Shown here: positions 52,964 to 61,573 of the stretch, piece after piece
Layout of the letters: every line of letters starts with the position of its first letter
Position numbering within the stretch: the stretch's first letter is position 1
Assembly (NCBI GenBank): GCA_039698035.1
Contig: JBDKSW010000011.1
Location: 62,001 to 126,000 of the forward strand
Origin: JAJFUI01 sp039698035
GTDB taxonomy: Bacteria; Planctomycetota; Planctomycetia; Pirellulales; Thermoguttaceae
Direction of reading: 5' to 3'
DNA: 64,000 bases
Position numbers and translations under genes: made by a program
Notes under the pieces: generated by a model
The model's database searches: none
Told to the model about the DNA's origin: nothing
Seen by the model: only the letters and a program-made list of their open reading frames with translations

Positions 52964-53605
52964 ATGAGTGGCTGGCTCACCGAAAATGCCCTGTTCTTTC
53001 GCGAGTATTTGCGACATTTCCACACGACGGGCGCCGTCTTGCCCAGCGGGCGACGGTTGGCCGCCGCCCTGACCCGGTTCGTCCGCGAGCCTTCGAGCAG
53101 GCCGCGAAAGATTCTCGAAGTGGGGCCAGGCACCGGGGCCGTCACCGGGCAAATCGTTCGCGGAATGCGCGACGCGGATTGCCTTGACCTGGTCGAGCTG
53201 AACGACACGTTCGTCGCCCGACTAAACCATCGCTTTCAGGCCGAGCCGGCGTTTCAGGCCGTCGCCCAACGGGCTTTGGTGCATCATTGCCCCGTCGAGG
53301 ACCTGCCGGGCGAGGACCGCTACGATGTCATCGTATCCGGGCTGCCGCTGAACAACTTCTCGGTCGCCCAGGTCGAACGCCTCTTGTCGACGCTTTGCAA
53401 CCGGCTTGCGCCCAACGGTATGCTCTCGTTCTTTGAGTACATCGCCGTCCGGCCGGCCAGGGCGATCGTCAGCGGGCGGGCCGAGCGAACGCGACTCCGC
53501 GGGGTCGGTCACGCAATGCGGGAAGTGCTCGATCGCCATGAAGTTCGCCGCGACGCCGTGTGGCTGAACGTTCCACCGGCCTGGGTGCATCACGTGGGAA
53601 CATGA
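52964..53605 (+). CDS. Class I SAM methyltransferase, phospholipid N-methyltransferase-like
   Basis: A 213-residue soluble methyltransferase. The N-terminus ENALFFREYLRHFHTTGAVL with a following PSGRRLAAALTRF is like PmtA phosphatidylethanolamine methyltransferases, and the SAM-binding motif is ILEVGPGTGAVTGQI. The catalytic region is DVIVSGLPLNNFS. PmtA and rRNA adenine dimethylases share this fold, so the substrate is uncertain. It is 46 bp downstream of the small exported protein gene. Confidence 0.8.
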   Translation: MSGWLTENALFFREYLRHFHTTGAVLPSGRRLAAALTRFVREPSSRPRKILEVGPGTGAVTGQIVRGMRDADCLDLVELNDTFVARLNHRFQAEPAFQAVAQRALVHHCPVEDLPGEDRYDVIVSGLPLNNFSVAQVERLLSTLCNRLAPNGMLSFFEYIAVRPARAIVSGRAERTRLRGVGHAMREVLDRHEVRRDAVWLNVPPAWVHHVGT

Positions 53606-53688
53606 CGGCCCGAGCGATGCCGTCACGAGCGCTCGGCCTTCGAGCCGATCTTCTTGCTGACCGCGGTCGGCGTTTCCGCTCGAAAGTC

Positions 53689-54192
53689 TTACGCCGCCGC
53701 TTGGGCGGGCGCCGTGGGTCGGATGTCCACCATCGCGTTGCGGACCGTCATGCACACGTGGCGGAAAACCTCGGGCCGAGAGACGCCTGACAGCCGCAAG
53801 ACCTCCGCGCCGCCGTGGCGGAAAACCAGGTCGCCGGCGTGCAGCCACGCCTGGCCGGGCAGCACCTCGATGTCGATCGCATCGAACTCATTGAACTCGA
53901 GCCATCGCTCATCCATTGGCAACAGCCCCTTGCGAATGATGATGCGCCGATTGGTCAGCGCATAACGGCGGCACACGTACGGCATCAGTTGCCAGCCAAA
54001 GACGGCCACGCTCAGCGGAATGGTGGCCAGGGCCAGCAAGTTGCCGAGCGTGAGGAACCCGATGCCAATCCGGATGGCGGCCAACTGGCCAACCAAGCGG
54101 CCAGCTCGGATCGCCCCAATCGTGGGCCAAACCACCTTACAAGTCACTTCGCTGAGTTCGCCAGGCGTAACGCCGGCAATGGGCTGATTCAT
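53689..54192 (-). CDS. Bacterial PH-domain (DUF304/YdbS-type) membrane protein
   Basis: A 167-residue protein starting MNQPIAGVTPGELSEVTCKV. It has one or two membrane segments (IRIGIGFLTLGNLLALATIP, LSVAVFGWQLMPYV) followed by a bPH2-like domain (YALTNRRIIIRKGLLPMDER, then WLEFNEFDAIDIEV), whose RYALTNRR element is the family hallmark. Such proteins sit at the membrane; their function is unknown. The longer frame from 54303 adds 37 residues overlapping the tRNA leader and is not preferred. Confidence 0.85.
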   Translation of the reverse strand: MNQPIAGVTPGELSEVTCKVVWPTIGAIRAGRLVGQLAAIRIGIGFLTLGNLLALATIPLSVAVFGWQLMPYVCRRYALTNRRIIIRKGLLPMDERWLEFNEFDAIDIEVLPGQAWLHAGDLVFRHGGAEVLRLSGVSRPEVFRHVCMTVRNAMVDIRPTAPAQAAA

Positions 54193-54406
54193 GACAGGCT
54201 CAAGCGGATCAGGTGCAAGGCGACTAGGCCATCGGCGAGACGGTTTCGAGCCGACGGCGCTTTTCCGACAACTTAACCGCAACCGCCCACGGACGCAAGA
54301 CATCGCGCGACACGAAATCGTTGGACAGCGGACGCTTGACAGCCCGCCATTCCCGTGGTAAAAAGTCGGGTCTCGTCGGTCGATCGACCGATGATGAAAG
54401 AGCTAG

Positions 54407-54479
54407 GCCCCCTTCGTCTAGTGGCCCAGGACATCGGGTTCTCAGTCCGAGAACAGGGGTTCGACTCCCCTAGGGGGTA
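54407..54479 (+). tRNA. tRNA-Glu (anticodon CTC)
   Basis: A complete cloverleaf of 73 nt. The acceptor stem is GCCCCCT / AGGGGGT (G1-U72), the anticodon loop is TTCTCAG with anticodon CTC, the T loop is GTTCGAC, and A73 is the discriminator; CCA is not encoded. A terminator-like hairpin and a decayed hsdS gene follow. Confidence 0.95.
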
Positions 54480-54524
54480 CTGGGGCTTGTAACCGATTAT
54501 CGCTGCAAGCCGCACCACGAAGCA

Positions 54525-54560
54525 CAAGCCCTTGTAACCCAAGGGCTTGCTTTGTTTCTT
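54525..54560 (+). terminator. Hairpin terminator candidate after tRNA-Glu
   Basis: A perfect 10-bp inverted repeat CAAGCCCTTG / CAAGGGCTTG with a 5-nt loop, followed by CTTTGTTTCTT. It is about 45 bp past the tRNA and would end its transcript. Confidence 0.65.
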
Positions 54561-55290
54561 GCGGTTCCCCGCCAACAAGCCGCGGCAGATTGCTGCGCCT
54601 GATGTTGCGCCCCTGGTGCGCCAGAATCGCGCCGGCCGGGCGAATCCCCGCCCAGGTGATGGGCCGTCTTGGGGCTTCGGCCACAGGCGTCTCCGTCGAA
54701 TTGGCCTCACCCGTTGTGGTATCGACATTACTATATACCGAAACGTTGCAGAGTCGTGCGATTGCGGTTTCCAAACTTCATCGGAGAACGAGGCAAGAGT
54801 GCCTAGCGGCTTGGCATTATCTCCCTCAAGCACTCGAATGACGTGCGCGAATGCCGGAAGGTGAAAATGCAGATCGAATCTCCCCGAGTCAATGGACTGA
54901 CGTACTTCAAAAACCTTTCGCTCATCTTTTCGCGGCATGGCGAGACGGAAAGCGTCGAGGAGGAAGTCGTCCATTCTTGGCCAGCAATGCGCCTGTCTCT
55001 GCCAATTTCGCCCGCTGCGACGCCCTCGCCGTATCCGTCGCGGCCACGAGGCTGGTTTAGGTGGGCGTGGGATGAGTATGTCACGTGATTGTCCCGCATT
55101 GATGTACGTCATTCCGATGATTTGCCGTGAGAAACGGTCGATCCGAAGTCGCCCTGCGGAAGTGTTAAGAAAATTGGCCGCAAACTGTGGGATGACTTCG
55201 TCGTTTAGCCGAACGCGCATTGGATACGACGCAAACACCCAGTCGCCACGTTCACGCAATACTTCACATTTGCCAACCAATCCGCCTTCC
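54540..55290 (-). pseudogene. Decayed type I restriction specificity subunit gene (hsdS remnant)
   Basis: The minus strand carries pieces of a type I HsdS protein in two frames. In the first (about 55290-54725) come GKCEVLRERGDWVFASYPMR, RQIIGMTYINAGQSRD and MDDFLLDAFRLAMPRK, matching a target-recognition domain and the central conserved helix of HsdS. At FRYI the frame changes and continues about 54720-54560 as VDTTTGEANSTETPVAEAPR, the start of the second recognition domain. No hsdR or hsdM is present, and the gene is truncated at both ends. It lies between two tRNA genes, as a relic of an older insertion. Confidence 0.65.
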
Positions 55291-55715
55291 AGCATTTCCG
55301 GCCGCTGGCCAGCCCATGGCGCGCGAACCGCCGAAGAAAGCCACCGCCCGTGGGCCGTCAGCCCTTGGGGTGGCAAGCATGATCAAGCGTCGGCCGGGCT
55401 CTGCCACGCCGGGCCGCAGCTACTGGTCCCGTCGCCGCGACATGATGCTGATGGCCCCGACCCGCAGCATCATGATTCTGTTACGTTGGAACTCATTCAG
55501 CAAATCAGTGTTTTCTGCAGAGCAGACGTATCCCCGTTTTTTGCTTTCTTGCCCATCACCAAGCGGCTGTGCTCTAAAGTGTTTAGCGGCCTTTGGATCG
55601 GACACGGCAGCCGATGCAGGGGCCCCCATCTTTGTGAGCATCTTGCACGCACCGAGCGAAAAGACCTTGACAACGAAGCGCGCGTAGCGCAAACTGTTAT
55701 TGCGTAGTGCTTTAC

Positions 55716-55799
55716 GGAGGGTAAGCGAATGGTTAGCGGCCACACTGGAAATGTGGTGCCCCAGTAATGGGGTTGCGGGTTCGAGCCCCGTGCCCTCCG
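55716..55799 (+). tRNA. tRNA-Ser (anticodon GGA)
   Basis: An 84-nt class II tRNA. The acceptor stem is GGAGGGT / GCCCTCC, the anticodon arm is CCACA-CTGGAAA-TGTGG with anticodon GGA, there is a long variable arm (about GCCCCAGTAATGGGGTT), and the T loop is GTTCGAG. No CCA is encoded. The 3' half is the likely integrase attachment site. Confidence 0.95.
55775..55799 (+). other. Probable left attachment site of an integrative element (3' end of tRNA-Ser)
   Basis: Tyrosine integrases of this type target the 3' end of tRNA genes, regenerating the tRNA. The integrase gene runs toward the tRNA and overlaps it. The second copy of the 3' end was not seen to 64000, so the other end of the element must lie outside the window. 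Confidence 0.55.
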
Positions 55800-57057
55800 C
55801 TTGGAGGGGTGCAATACACCGCACCCCTTCGCAAACATCGGTAATTCCAGGGTTTTGCGATTCTTGTTGCGTTGCCTTGCAACCCGATTCGTGCGGTTGC
55901 TGCACCGGATTTTGCACCGCTTTTTGGGCGACGCCCGAGGCTCTTTGGAAGTCGGCGTCCGTCACTTGGACATAGTGCCGGGCTGCTATCGCCACCGTGT
56001 TGCCTATCCACTTGCAGACCGTGGTAATCGGATACTCTCGGGCAAGGTCGCTTTCGCATGACGCCCGAAGGTTGTGGAACAATCGGGACCCAAGGCTCCA
56101 AACCGGCCCGTTTGACGATCTTCTCGAAGGTCGTCCGCAAGTTGCAGTTTATCCAGCCCTTTGGTCCATTGGCTGCCGGGAGATACAGCTTTTTGGGGAT
56201 GGCGTGCGTTTGGCCTTCGCGGGCCATTTCCCAAGCCTCTTCGAGATACGGACGCAGACGGGCGAACATAGGCACCGCTCGCGTACCCTGCCCGTGGCCC
56301 TCCGTCTTCGGCGAAATGACCGTCATGGCACCATGTTCCCAATCGAGATCGGCAAGCCGCAGGCTCAATGTTTCGGAAGGCGTCCGAAGTCCACCATAAC
56401 GAGCCAAGGCAATGATGGTTCGCCAAACCCAATTGGGTGCGGCGTCCATCAGCTTTTGCGTTTCCTCTTCCGTGATGTAGTGTTGACGCTTGCGAGGGTC
56501 GCCGCCTTTGCACGACACTCCGGCGAACGGATTCTTGTCGATCCACTCCATCCGCACCGCATAAGCAAAATGCTGCCGAACTTTTTGCAGGCGTTTCATG
56601 ATCGTGGTGGCGGCAAGCCCTTTGTCCAGGTAGTATTGCCGAAACTCTTCGGCCTTCGCCCTGGTGATCGACTGCAAAGGCTTGTCTTCGCCGAAGTGGT
56701 CCGCCAAATCGTTTTCAACACGGCCCCACGTAACATAGGTGGCGGGCTTCGCCCCAGGGTGTGCCGCGATGAATGCCTTGGCAAGTCCGCCGATGGTCGC
56801 CCGTTGACGCTTTGGAATCAGCCCCACGGCGGCGAGCTTGTCGGACAGGGCGGCATCGAGATCGGCAACCCAACGGGCGGTGTCGGCGCCTAATGGGCCG
56901 CCTGCCGCTTGGGCCGCTACAAGGTGCTCTACCTTCACCTGGACCATTTCGGCCAAGCGTTGCGAACATTTGCCTAGCCGGATTGAACGACGCTTGCCGT
57001 CGCCGCCGACAAATTGAATCGTCCGCCGTCCGTTCGGTTCTCGGGTAATTGACGCCA

Positions 57058-57351
57058 TTATCGCATCTGCCTTTCTTCGGTCGTATTTGACGACGCCTGA
57101 CAGTATCCCGCATCTTCGGCCGAACGACAAGCCTCCGACTCGACGGCTTTCGTATCAACTGTGCGGCCTTGCGAACGCTCTTGCAGCCAACGCTGCAACG
57201 CCTCAACCGGATAGAGAACCGACCGGCCTAATCGCGTGTGCGGTATCTCGCCTTGCTGGGTCAACGTCCAAAGCGTTCGGGCGGAAATCCCAATGGCCTT
57301 CGCGGCTTCACGCGGCCTTAACGATAACTTCAACGCTAAATTGTTTTCCAT
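57058..57351 (-). CDS. Excisionase-like helix-turn-helix protein
   Basis: A 97-residue protein starting MENNLALKLSLRPREAAKAI. It has the MerR/excisionase-type helix-turn-helix pattern (AAKAIGISARTLWTLTQQGE, IPHTRLGRSVLYPVEALQRW). The gene ends in TAATG, sharing one base with the integrase start, so translation is coupled. In integrative elements such proteins control direction of recombination. Longer frames upstream have no sense. Confidence 0.85.
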   Translation of the reverse strand: MENNLALKLSLRPREAAKAIGISARTLWTLTQQGEIPHTRLGRSVLYPVEALQRWLQERSQGRTVDTKAVESEACRSAEDAGYCQASSNTTEERQMR

Positions 57352-57386
57352 CACATACTCCCTTATGCTTGGAATGATTCCTTTTT

Positions 57387-57593
57387 TCAGATCAAACATT
57401 CTCCGTTTGAAAACTGCCGACGTTCCGCAAGCAGCTTCGTCAGGTTCCCAGTTAGCGGCAAACCGCAATGCGGGCATTTGTCCATTGGCTGGCCGTTTTT
57501 GTCGGATGGCACAAACGTCAATGCGCCGTTACATCGACGAGACGCGACGAGCAACATACAACCGCAAGAGCAGTACAGGACTTCGCTATTCAT
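57387..57593 (-). CDS. Small zinc-ribbon protein
   Basis: A 68-residue protein starting MNSEVLYCSCGCMLLVASRR. It has two Cys pairs (CSCGC and CPHCGLPL), the mark of a zinc ribbon that may bind DNA or protein. The ATG at 57593 has AGGAGG 9 nt before it, and the gene overlaps the end of the rep gene by 8 bp. It lies between rep and the excisionase-like gene. The function is unknown; a role in replication control is possible. Confidence 0.7.
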   Translation of the reverse strand: MNSEVLYCSCGCMLLVASRRCNGALTFVPSDKNGQPMDKCPHCGLPLTGNLTKLLAERRQFSNGECLI

Positions 57594-59049
57594 CGCCATC
57601 GCCCTCCTGGTCTTCCGTGGCCAAGTCATCGAGCCAATACGAACCCGGCAACGGGCCACCGGCTTCGGCCAGGGCCTTTTCTCGCTCATGGGCTTCGCGT
57701 GCCCATTGGTTGAACGGTTCGGCCTCTTGCAACACGGCGTCTTTTTGGGCCTTGTCGGCGATTGTCGCGGCCTCGAACTCGCGTTTCTTGCGCAACCACT
57801 TTTCGCCAAGCGCTCCGTCCGTCTGCTGTTGCAGCCAAACGTCCAATTCCCGATTCATGGATTCTTTCAACGCATCTTTGCCGCCCCAACGCACACCGAT
57901 TTGGGCGTAGAGCGTCAGGGCACAACCGCCGATCATGCGACGCAATACATCGGGCTTTATGCCGCAACGGCCCGGCGTCATGCGGCAGACTTTGCCCGAC
58001 GATTCGCCCGTCCAGGCCAGAAAGCCCTTTTTGACGACCTCCCAAATCGGCAACGTCGGATACCGTTCGGGATGCTTGCGGTCGAACGGCTCGCCTTGCG
58101 TATCGACGAATCGCAACCAGTCGGAAAGATACTCGATGACGCCCGCCCGATTGGCGAGCCAGTCTTCCACGCTGTCGATGCCCAATTCCTTGATCGTCTG
58201 GCGTCGCATTTGCCACTCGACGCGCGGGGCTTCGTGCCAATTGCATCGGTCGTGCCATCGGTTGGCGATCAACGCCCGAAGCTTGACCATATCAACACCG
58301 CCTCCCATCATTTCCCGAACCTTGTCGTAGATGCGGCACATCGGCTCGTTGCCGATTTTGAACGAACGCGGAATGCCGCTTGTTCGATGCGCCGTATCAT
58401 CGACGGCCCGGCAAACGAAGTCACGCCGCCAATACGGCACGGACAACTCGGTTGTCGCCACGCCGGGCATATCCAGGCAGCCATCGACGCGGCTGAGCTT
58501 GTTGGCGACCACTTCGCCGCCCAGGGCTTCGATGAACGCTTGGGCGCGGCTCCATGCCTCTTGCAGCCCAAGCTGCATGAGCGTTGCACTTCCGATGGCA
58601 ACCTTGGCGTTTGGGCAATTGCCTTTCGGCTCTTTCGATTTGCCGAACTCGAAACGCATGCCGGAGGCCAAGACGCAAAACGCCCGATACGGTCCCTTAC
58701 CTTTCGACTTCGCCCCATTCGGCAAGACTTGGCACATCATGCCGCCGAGCGTCATAAAACCGCCGTCTTCGTCGTCCTGCCCGGCCTGCGTCTTACACTT
58801 TTCCAATAGCGCCCAAGTCTCCTCTTGGCGATCATTCCAAACTACGTAAACCGCCAATGCAACCGTATCTTCACCCCCTAAGAATTCAATTTTGGGATTT
58901 GCGTCCCCCTTGCTAATCAATAAAGGGGGCCGCGTTGCGTCGGCGGTCAGAATCGCCAGCCCGGCCGATTCTTCTTGTTGAGCAACGCCCGACGGGCATG
59001 GCATTGCGAAAGGGTGCAACGTGTTGCCAAAAGACATATCAACGCTCAT
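57586..59049 (-). CDS. Replication initiation protein, Rep_trans-like
   Basis: A 487-residue protein with AGGAG 8-9 nt before its ATG. The fold signs are NKLSRVDGCLDMPGVATTEL, CRIYDKVREMMGGG and RVEWQMRRQTIKELG, an order seen in replication initiation factors of the Rep_trans group, which nick and re-join DNA for rolling-circle replication. I could not name the catalytic tyrosine with certainty. The C-terminus is acidic. It lies upstream of the zinc-ribbon, excisionase-like and integrase genes and downstream of a T-rich region. Such genes are typical of integrative elements that replicate by rolling circle. Confidence 0.65.
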   Translation of the reverse strand: MSVDMSFGNTLHPFAMPCPSGVAQQEESAGLAILTADATRPPLLISKGDANPKIEFLGGEDTVALAVYVVWNDRQEETWALLEKCKTQAGQDDEDGGFMTLGGMMCQVLPNGAKSKGKGPYRAFCVLASGMRFEFGKSKEPKGNCPNAKVAIGSATLMQLGLQEAWSRAQAFIEALGGEVVANKLSRVDGCLDMPGVATTELSVPYWRRDFVCRAVDDTAHRTSGIPRSFKIGNEPMCRIYDKVREMMGGGVDMVKLRALIANRWHDRCNWHEAPRVEWQMRRQTIKELGIDSVEDWLANRAGVIEYLSDWLRFVDTQGEPFDRKHPERYPTLPIWEVVKKGFLAWTGESSGKVCRMTPGRCGIKPDVLRRMIGGCALTLYAQIGVRWGGKDALKESMNRELDVWLQQQTDGALGEKWLRKKREFEAATIADKAQKDAVLQEAEPFNQWAREAHEREKALAEAGGPLPGSYWLDDLATEDQEGDGDE

Positions 59050-59733
59050 CGCTAAAACTCCTGTTCAATGAAGGAACGCCGCGACATGCCTTGAACCGCC
59101 GTTGGTCGCAAGAAATGCCGAGGCACGTAACGAAACGGGAGAAACCTAACCCAAGAGCCGGGAAAGGGCGTCGAGTGTGAAGAATGTCAGGAGAGATGCC
59201 AGCCAATACAACACACACGAACGCCGTCAAGCACGGCTTGGGGAAGGCTGGCGGGAAGAGCGAAGTTTTTTAGTTCGTGTGTTGTTTTTCAGATTTGGGC
59301 AACGGTTTTGGATTTTTTAATTCTTTGGCTTTGTTTCATTTGCCCGGCCGTCTATTGACGTGGGACTTTTCGTTTTTCAGCCGAAAGGTTTTTTGTTTCT
59401 TCGTTTGCCCAATCCATTTTTTGTTTTACAGATTTTTTTGGCCGCTATGTTCATTCCCATAACAACCAGCCTTTGACGCTATTTTCGGCAAGACAACCGC
59501 AGCCGCTTGAAGAGTTTTCCTGAAACATCGAAGTCATTTATCACGCCCGATGAACACCGCCCGTGTTTCTCATTGGAATATCTTCCCGAAGAAGTTTCGG
59601 CCGACGGGCGGCGTTATTGGCTTCGGCGAAATCTTTAGTCGGCCGACCAGAGACGCTCATTGCCGCTCTCTGGACTCTCGGCTAGCCTCTTCTCTCTGTT
59701 CTCATCGCATAGCTCCCGTCCATCAAGCGGGTA
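59050..59733. repeat. T-rich intergenic region with short repeats, possible replication origin
   Basis: About 690 bp without a convincing gene upstream of the rep gene. The central part (59265-59455) is very T-rich on the plus strand. GTTTTTCAG occurs at 59284 and 59372, and GTTTTACAG at 59423; TTTGCCC occurs twice (near 59338 and 59404) with an inverted GGGCAA near 59296. These could be iterons or a melting region for rep, but the match is too loose to be sure. Confidence 0.35.
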
Positions 59734-59784
59734 GCCGGGGCCGACCCCGCCGCTGCCGGACGCGGCGGGGCCCCCGGCCCCGGC
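59734..59784 (-). repeat. GC-rich inverted repeat at the 3' end of the SPFH-ATPase operon
   Basis: Arms of about 20 nt (GCCGGGGCC...CCCCGCCGC and GCGGCGGGG...GGCCCCGGC) with a small internal loop and an 8-nt tip. It lies 22 bp past the stop of the last gene of the minus-strand operon and may end or protect the transcript. There is no T run. Confidence 0.6.
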
Positions 59785-59806
59785 TCCGTCCACAAGCAAA
59801 GCGGGT

Positions 59807-60328
59807 TTAGCCTTTTCGCTTTCTTCGCAGGCCACCGTCATGCTGAACGAACGACACCGCCGCCAAGATGACACCAACGAGAGCTGACGCGAACGAGATG
59901 ACTTGCAACAATTGTGAACGATTCGTCATCTCAACCAGATTATACTCCGCCGGAGAAAGATAGCGGTCCAGTCCTTGCCGCAATTGCTGCCAATAGGGCC
60001 AAGCGACATCCAACGGGGCTTGTTTGAAGTCAATCAGGCGAGGCTGCGTCGCGCGAAGCCACGCGAACAACGCCATGGAAATTGCAAACACAACGCATCC
60101 GATGAATATGCGGCGGTGGCGACCCGTCCATGATGCGACTCGGCGAGGAGAGCGGTTCTCGTTTGGGGCAGAATGATTCAGGAACTGCAATTCCCGTCGA
60201 GAAGGAACGACGACTTCCGCACCGCATGCACACCGAAGCGATTCGCCGGCCTGCGTGACGCGCACGGCAATCTTTTCCCCACACGGACATGGCACGTAGT
60301 ACTGAATGTCGTTCGGCAACTTTTTCAT
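59807..60328 (-). CDS. Zinc-ribbon protein with two membrane segments
   Basis: A 173-residue protein with an N-terminal zinc ribbon (CPCGEKIAV and LRCACGAEVVV, four Cys in CxC pairs), one membrane segment at 75-92 (IFIGCVVFAISMALFAWL) and a second near 143-162 (QVISFASALVGVILAAVSF), ending in a basic tail (RRKRKG). It starts 15 bp after the cyclophilin stop and is the last gene of the operon. No family recognised; the double membrane segments and zinc ribbon suggest a membrane adaptor. Confidence 0.75.
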   Translation of the reverse strand: MKKLPNDIQYYVPCPCGEKIAVRVTQAGESLRCACGAEVVVPSRRELQFLNHSAPNENRSPRRVASWTGRHRRIFIGCVVFAISMALFAWLRATQPRLIDFKQAPLDVAWPYWQQLRQGLDRYLSPAEYNLVEMTNRSQLLQVISFASALVGVILAAVSFVQHDGGLRRKRKG

Positions 60329-60343
60329 GGGACATGCCTATCG

Positions 60344-61573
60344 TTAAGGCCCGATTTCCGGTTTGTAAGGATGAGGGCGTTTCCGGATGACGGTCGCCGA
60401 AATGATTCGGTCCGCTGGCGGGATAACGACGTTGCTGTGCGGATTAATGGCAGTACTCATTTTGTCGCGGGGCACGCGACGCTGCAAATCGGCGAGCACT
60501 TCAATCCCCCACACCACGCGACCGAATACGGTGTGCCGTCCGTCATACATTCCGCGAGGAGTAAGGCACAGGAAGAACTGCGAGCTTCCCGGCGAGGCGT
60601 CGGCGCTGACCATGCTAATGGAACCGCGAAAATGGCGGCGGAGGGTTGCTCCTGAACACTCACTGGCAATGCGATAACCAGGACCTCCCGTGCCGTCGCC
60701 GTTGGGACATCCGGCGTAGGCTTCCTCGCCGCTGGTCACGCGATAAAACGGCAGGCCGTCGTAAAAGCCTTTTTCCACCAGCGATAGGAAGTTCGCGACG
60801 GTATTGGGAGCCTCGTTTTCAAAAAGCTCCAATTCGATTTCTCCCTTGTTCGTTTGCAGCTTCACTCGCGGCAAATCGGCAGCGGCGAGTTCGGCGTCTC
60901 GAAGCTTCTTTTCTTGTGACCAAAGACCTGCATAGTGATTAGCGAAAGCGCGTTTGTCAGAAAAGTCCAGATCGCCGGTATCGAGATTCGCCTTTTGTTG
61001 CATTGCACAGAATTTCTCGGCCAGTTTAAACTCATTGGCCTTGGTGGCCGTTTGAACCGCAAGTGAAAATATTCCGGAAGCAGTCACGCCGTTGTCGATC
61101 AGGGCTTGCAGGATGCGTAGGCCAATCTCATATTGCTCTCGCTGTATCTCCATGTTGGCAATCATCAACAAGAATTGAACCAAATCCTTGTTGTCCGCCG
61201 GTCTTTTGGCATAGGCGAGCGTGGCAGCGGCAATCAATTGTGATTGCAGATCCTCGCCTTGCTTCACCAACTCGGCATATTTGCCCCTGGCTTCAGCGGC
61301 GTTCCTGGTTCCGAAAACGCGGCATTCGACGTTGAGTTGCGACAATTCCGCCACCGTCCCACGCCATTTGGAAAGCAAACGGTCGAATTCGTCGCGTTCG
61401 CGGGACTTGGCGTTGTCCGATTCATGACGCCCCACCTTGTCGCTGACAGTCGCGCTTTGGGGAGCATCGCAACCAGAAAAACAAACAATCAGACACCATA
61501 GCACGACCGGAAGCAGCCTGGCGACGTTGCCGTGGAAAATCACACGGACAGTATGGGAAGATGTGTTTTTCAT
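60344..61573 (-). CDS. Cyclophilin-type peptidylprolyl isomerase lipoprotein
   Basis: A 409-residue protein with a lipoprotein signal (LPVVLWCLIVCFSGC), a helical region (60-240, with YGKYAE-like helices and KLAEKFCAMQQKA) and a C-terminal cyclophilin domain from about residue 243: VKLQTNKGEIELELFENEAP, NTVANFLSLVEKGFYDG, GSISMVSADASPGSSQFFLC. The domain has the FxxxSxxGSSQFF-type core; active-site Arg in FYRVTSGEEAYAGC. It overlaps the ATPase stop as ATGA, so it is co-translated with it. A role in folding extracytoplasmic proteins is probable. Confidence 0.88.
   Translation of the reverse strand: MKNTSSHTVRVIFHGNVARLLPVVLWCLIVCFSGCDAPQSATVSDKVGRHESDNAKSRERDEFDRLLSKWRGTVAELSQLNVECRVFGTRNAAEARGKYAELVKQGEDLQSQLIAAATLAYAKRPADNKDLVQFLLMIANMEIQREQYEIGLRILQALIDNGVTASGIFSLAVQTATKANEFKLAEKFCAMQQKANLDTGDLDFSDKRAFANHYAGLWSQEKKLRDAELAAADLPRVKLQTNKGEIELELFENEAPNTVANFLSLVEKGFYDGLPFYRVTSGEEAYAGCPNGDGTGGPGYRIASECSGATLRRHFRGSISMVSADASPGSSQFFLCLTPRGMYDGRHTVFGRVVWGIEVLADLQRRVPRDKMSTAINPHSNVVIPPADRIISATVIRKRPHPYKPEIGP

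Larger units (their letters stand above)
55420..57058 (-). pseudogene. int: Tyrosine recombinase (integrase), frameshifted
   Basis: A phage-type tyrosine integrase starting MASITREPNGRRTIQFVGGD at 57058. Frame one carries the N-terminal core-binding domain, the first catalytic arginine (ARYGGLRTPSETL) and the lysine (ISPKTEGHGQGTRAVPM). Around 56080-56090 the reading frame breaks (EPWVPI then nonsense), and the catalytic HxxR (FHNLRASCESDLAREY), the Trp/His position (CKWIGN) and tyrosine (ARHYVQV) continue in another frame. That frame stays open through the tRNA-Ser gene in antisense and stops only at 55420. One net base change would restore it; sequencing error and true mutation cannot be told apart. 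It is adjacent to the excisionase-like gene. Confidence 0.85.

Noticed and set aside
57478..58809. A 443-residue plus-strand frame
   Set aside because: Antisense to the rep gene and mirrors its codons.
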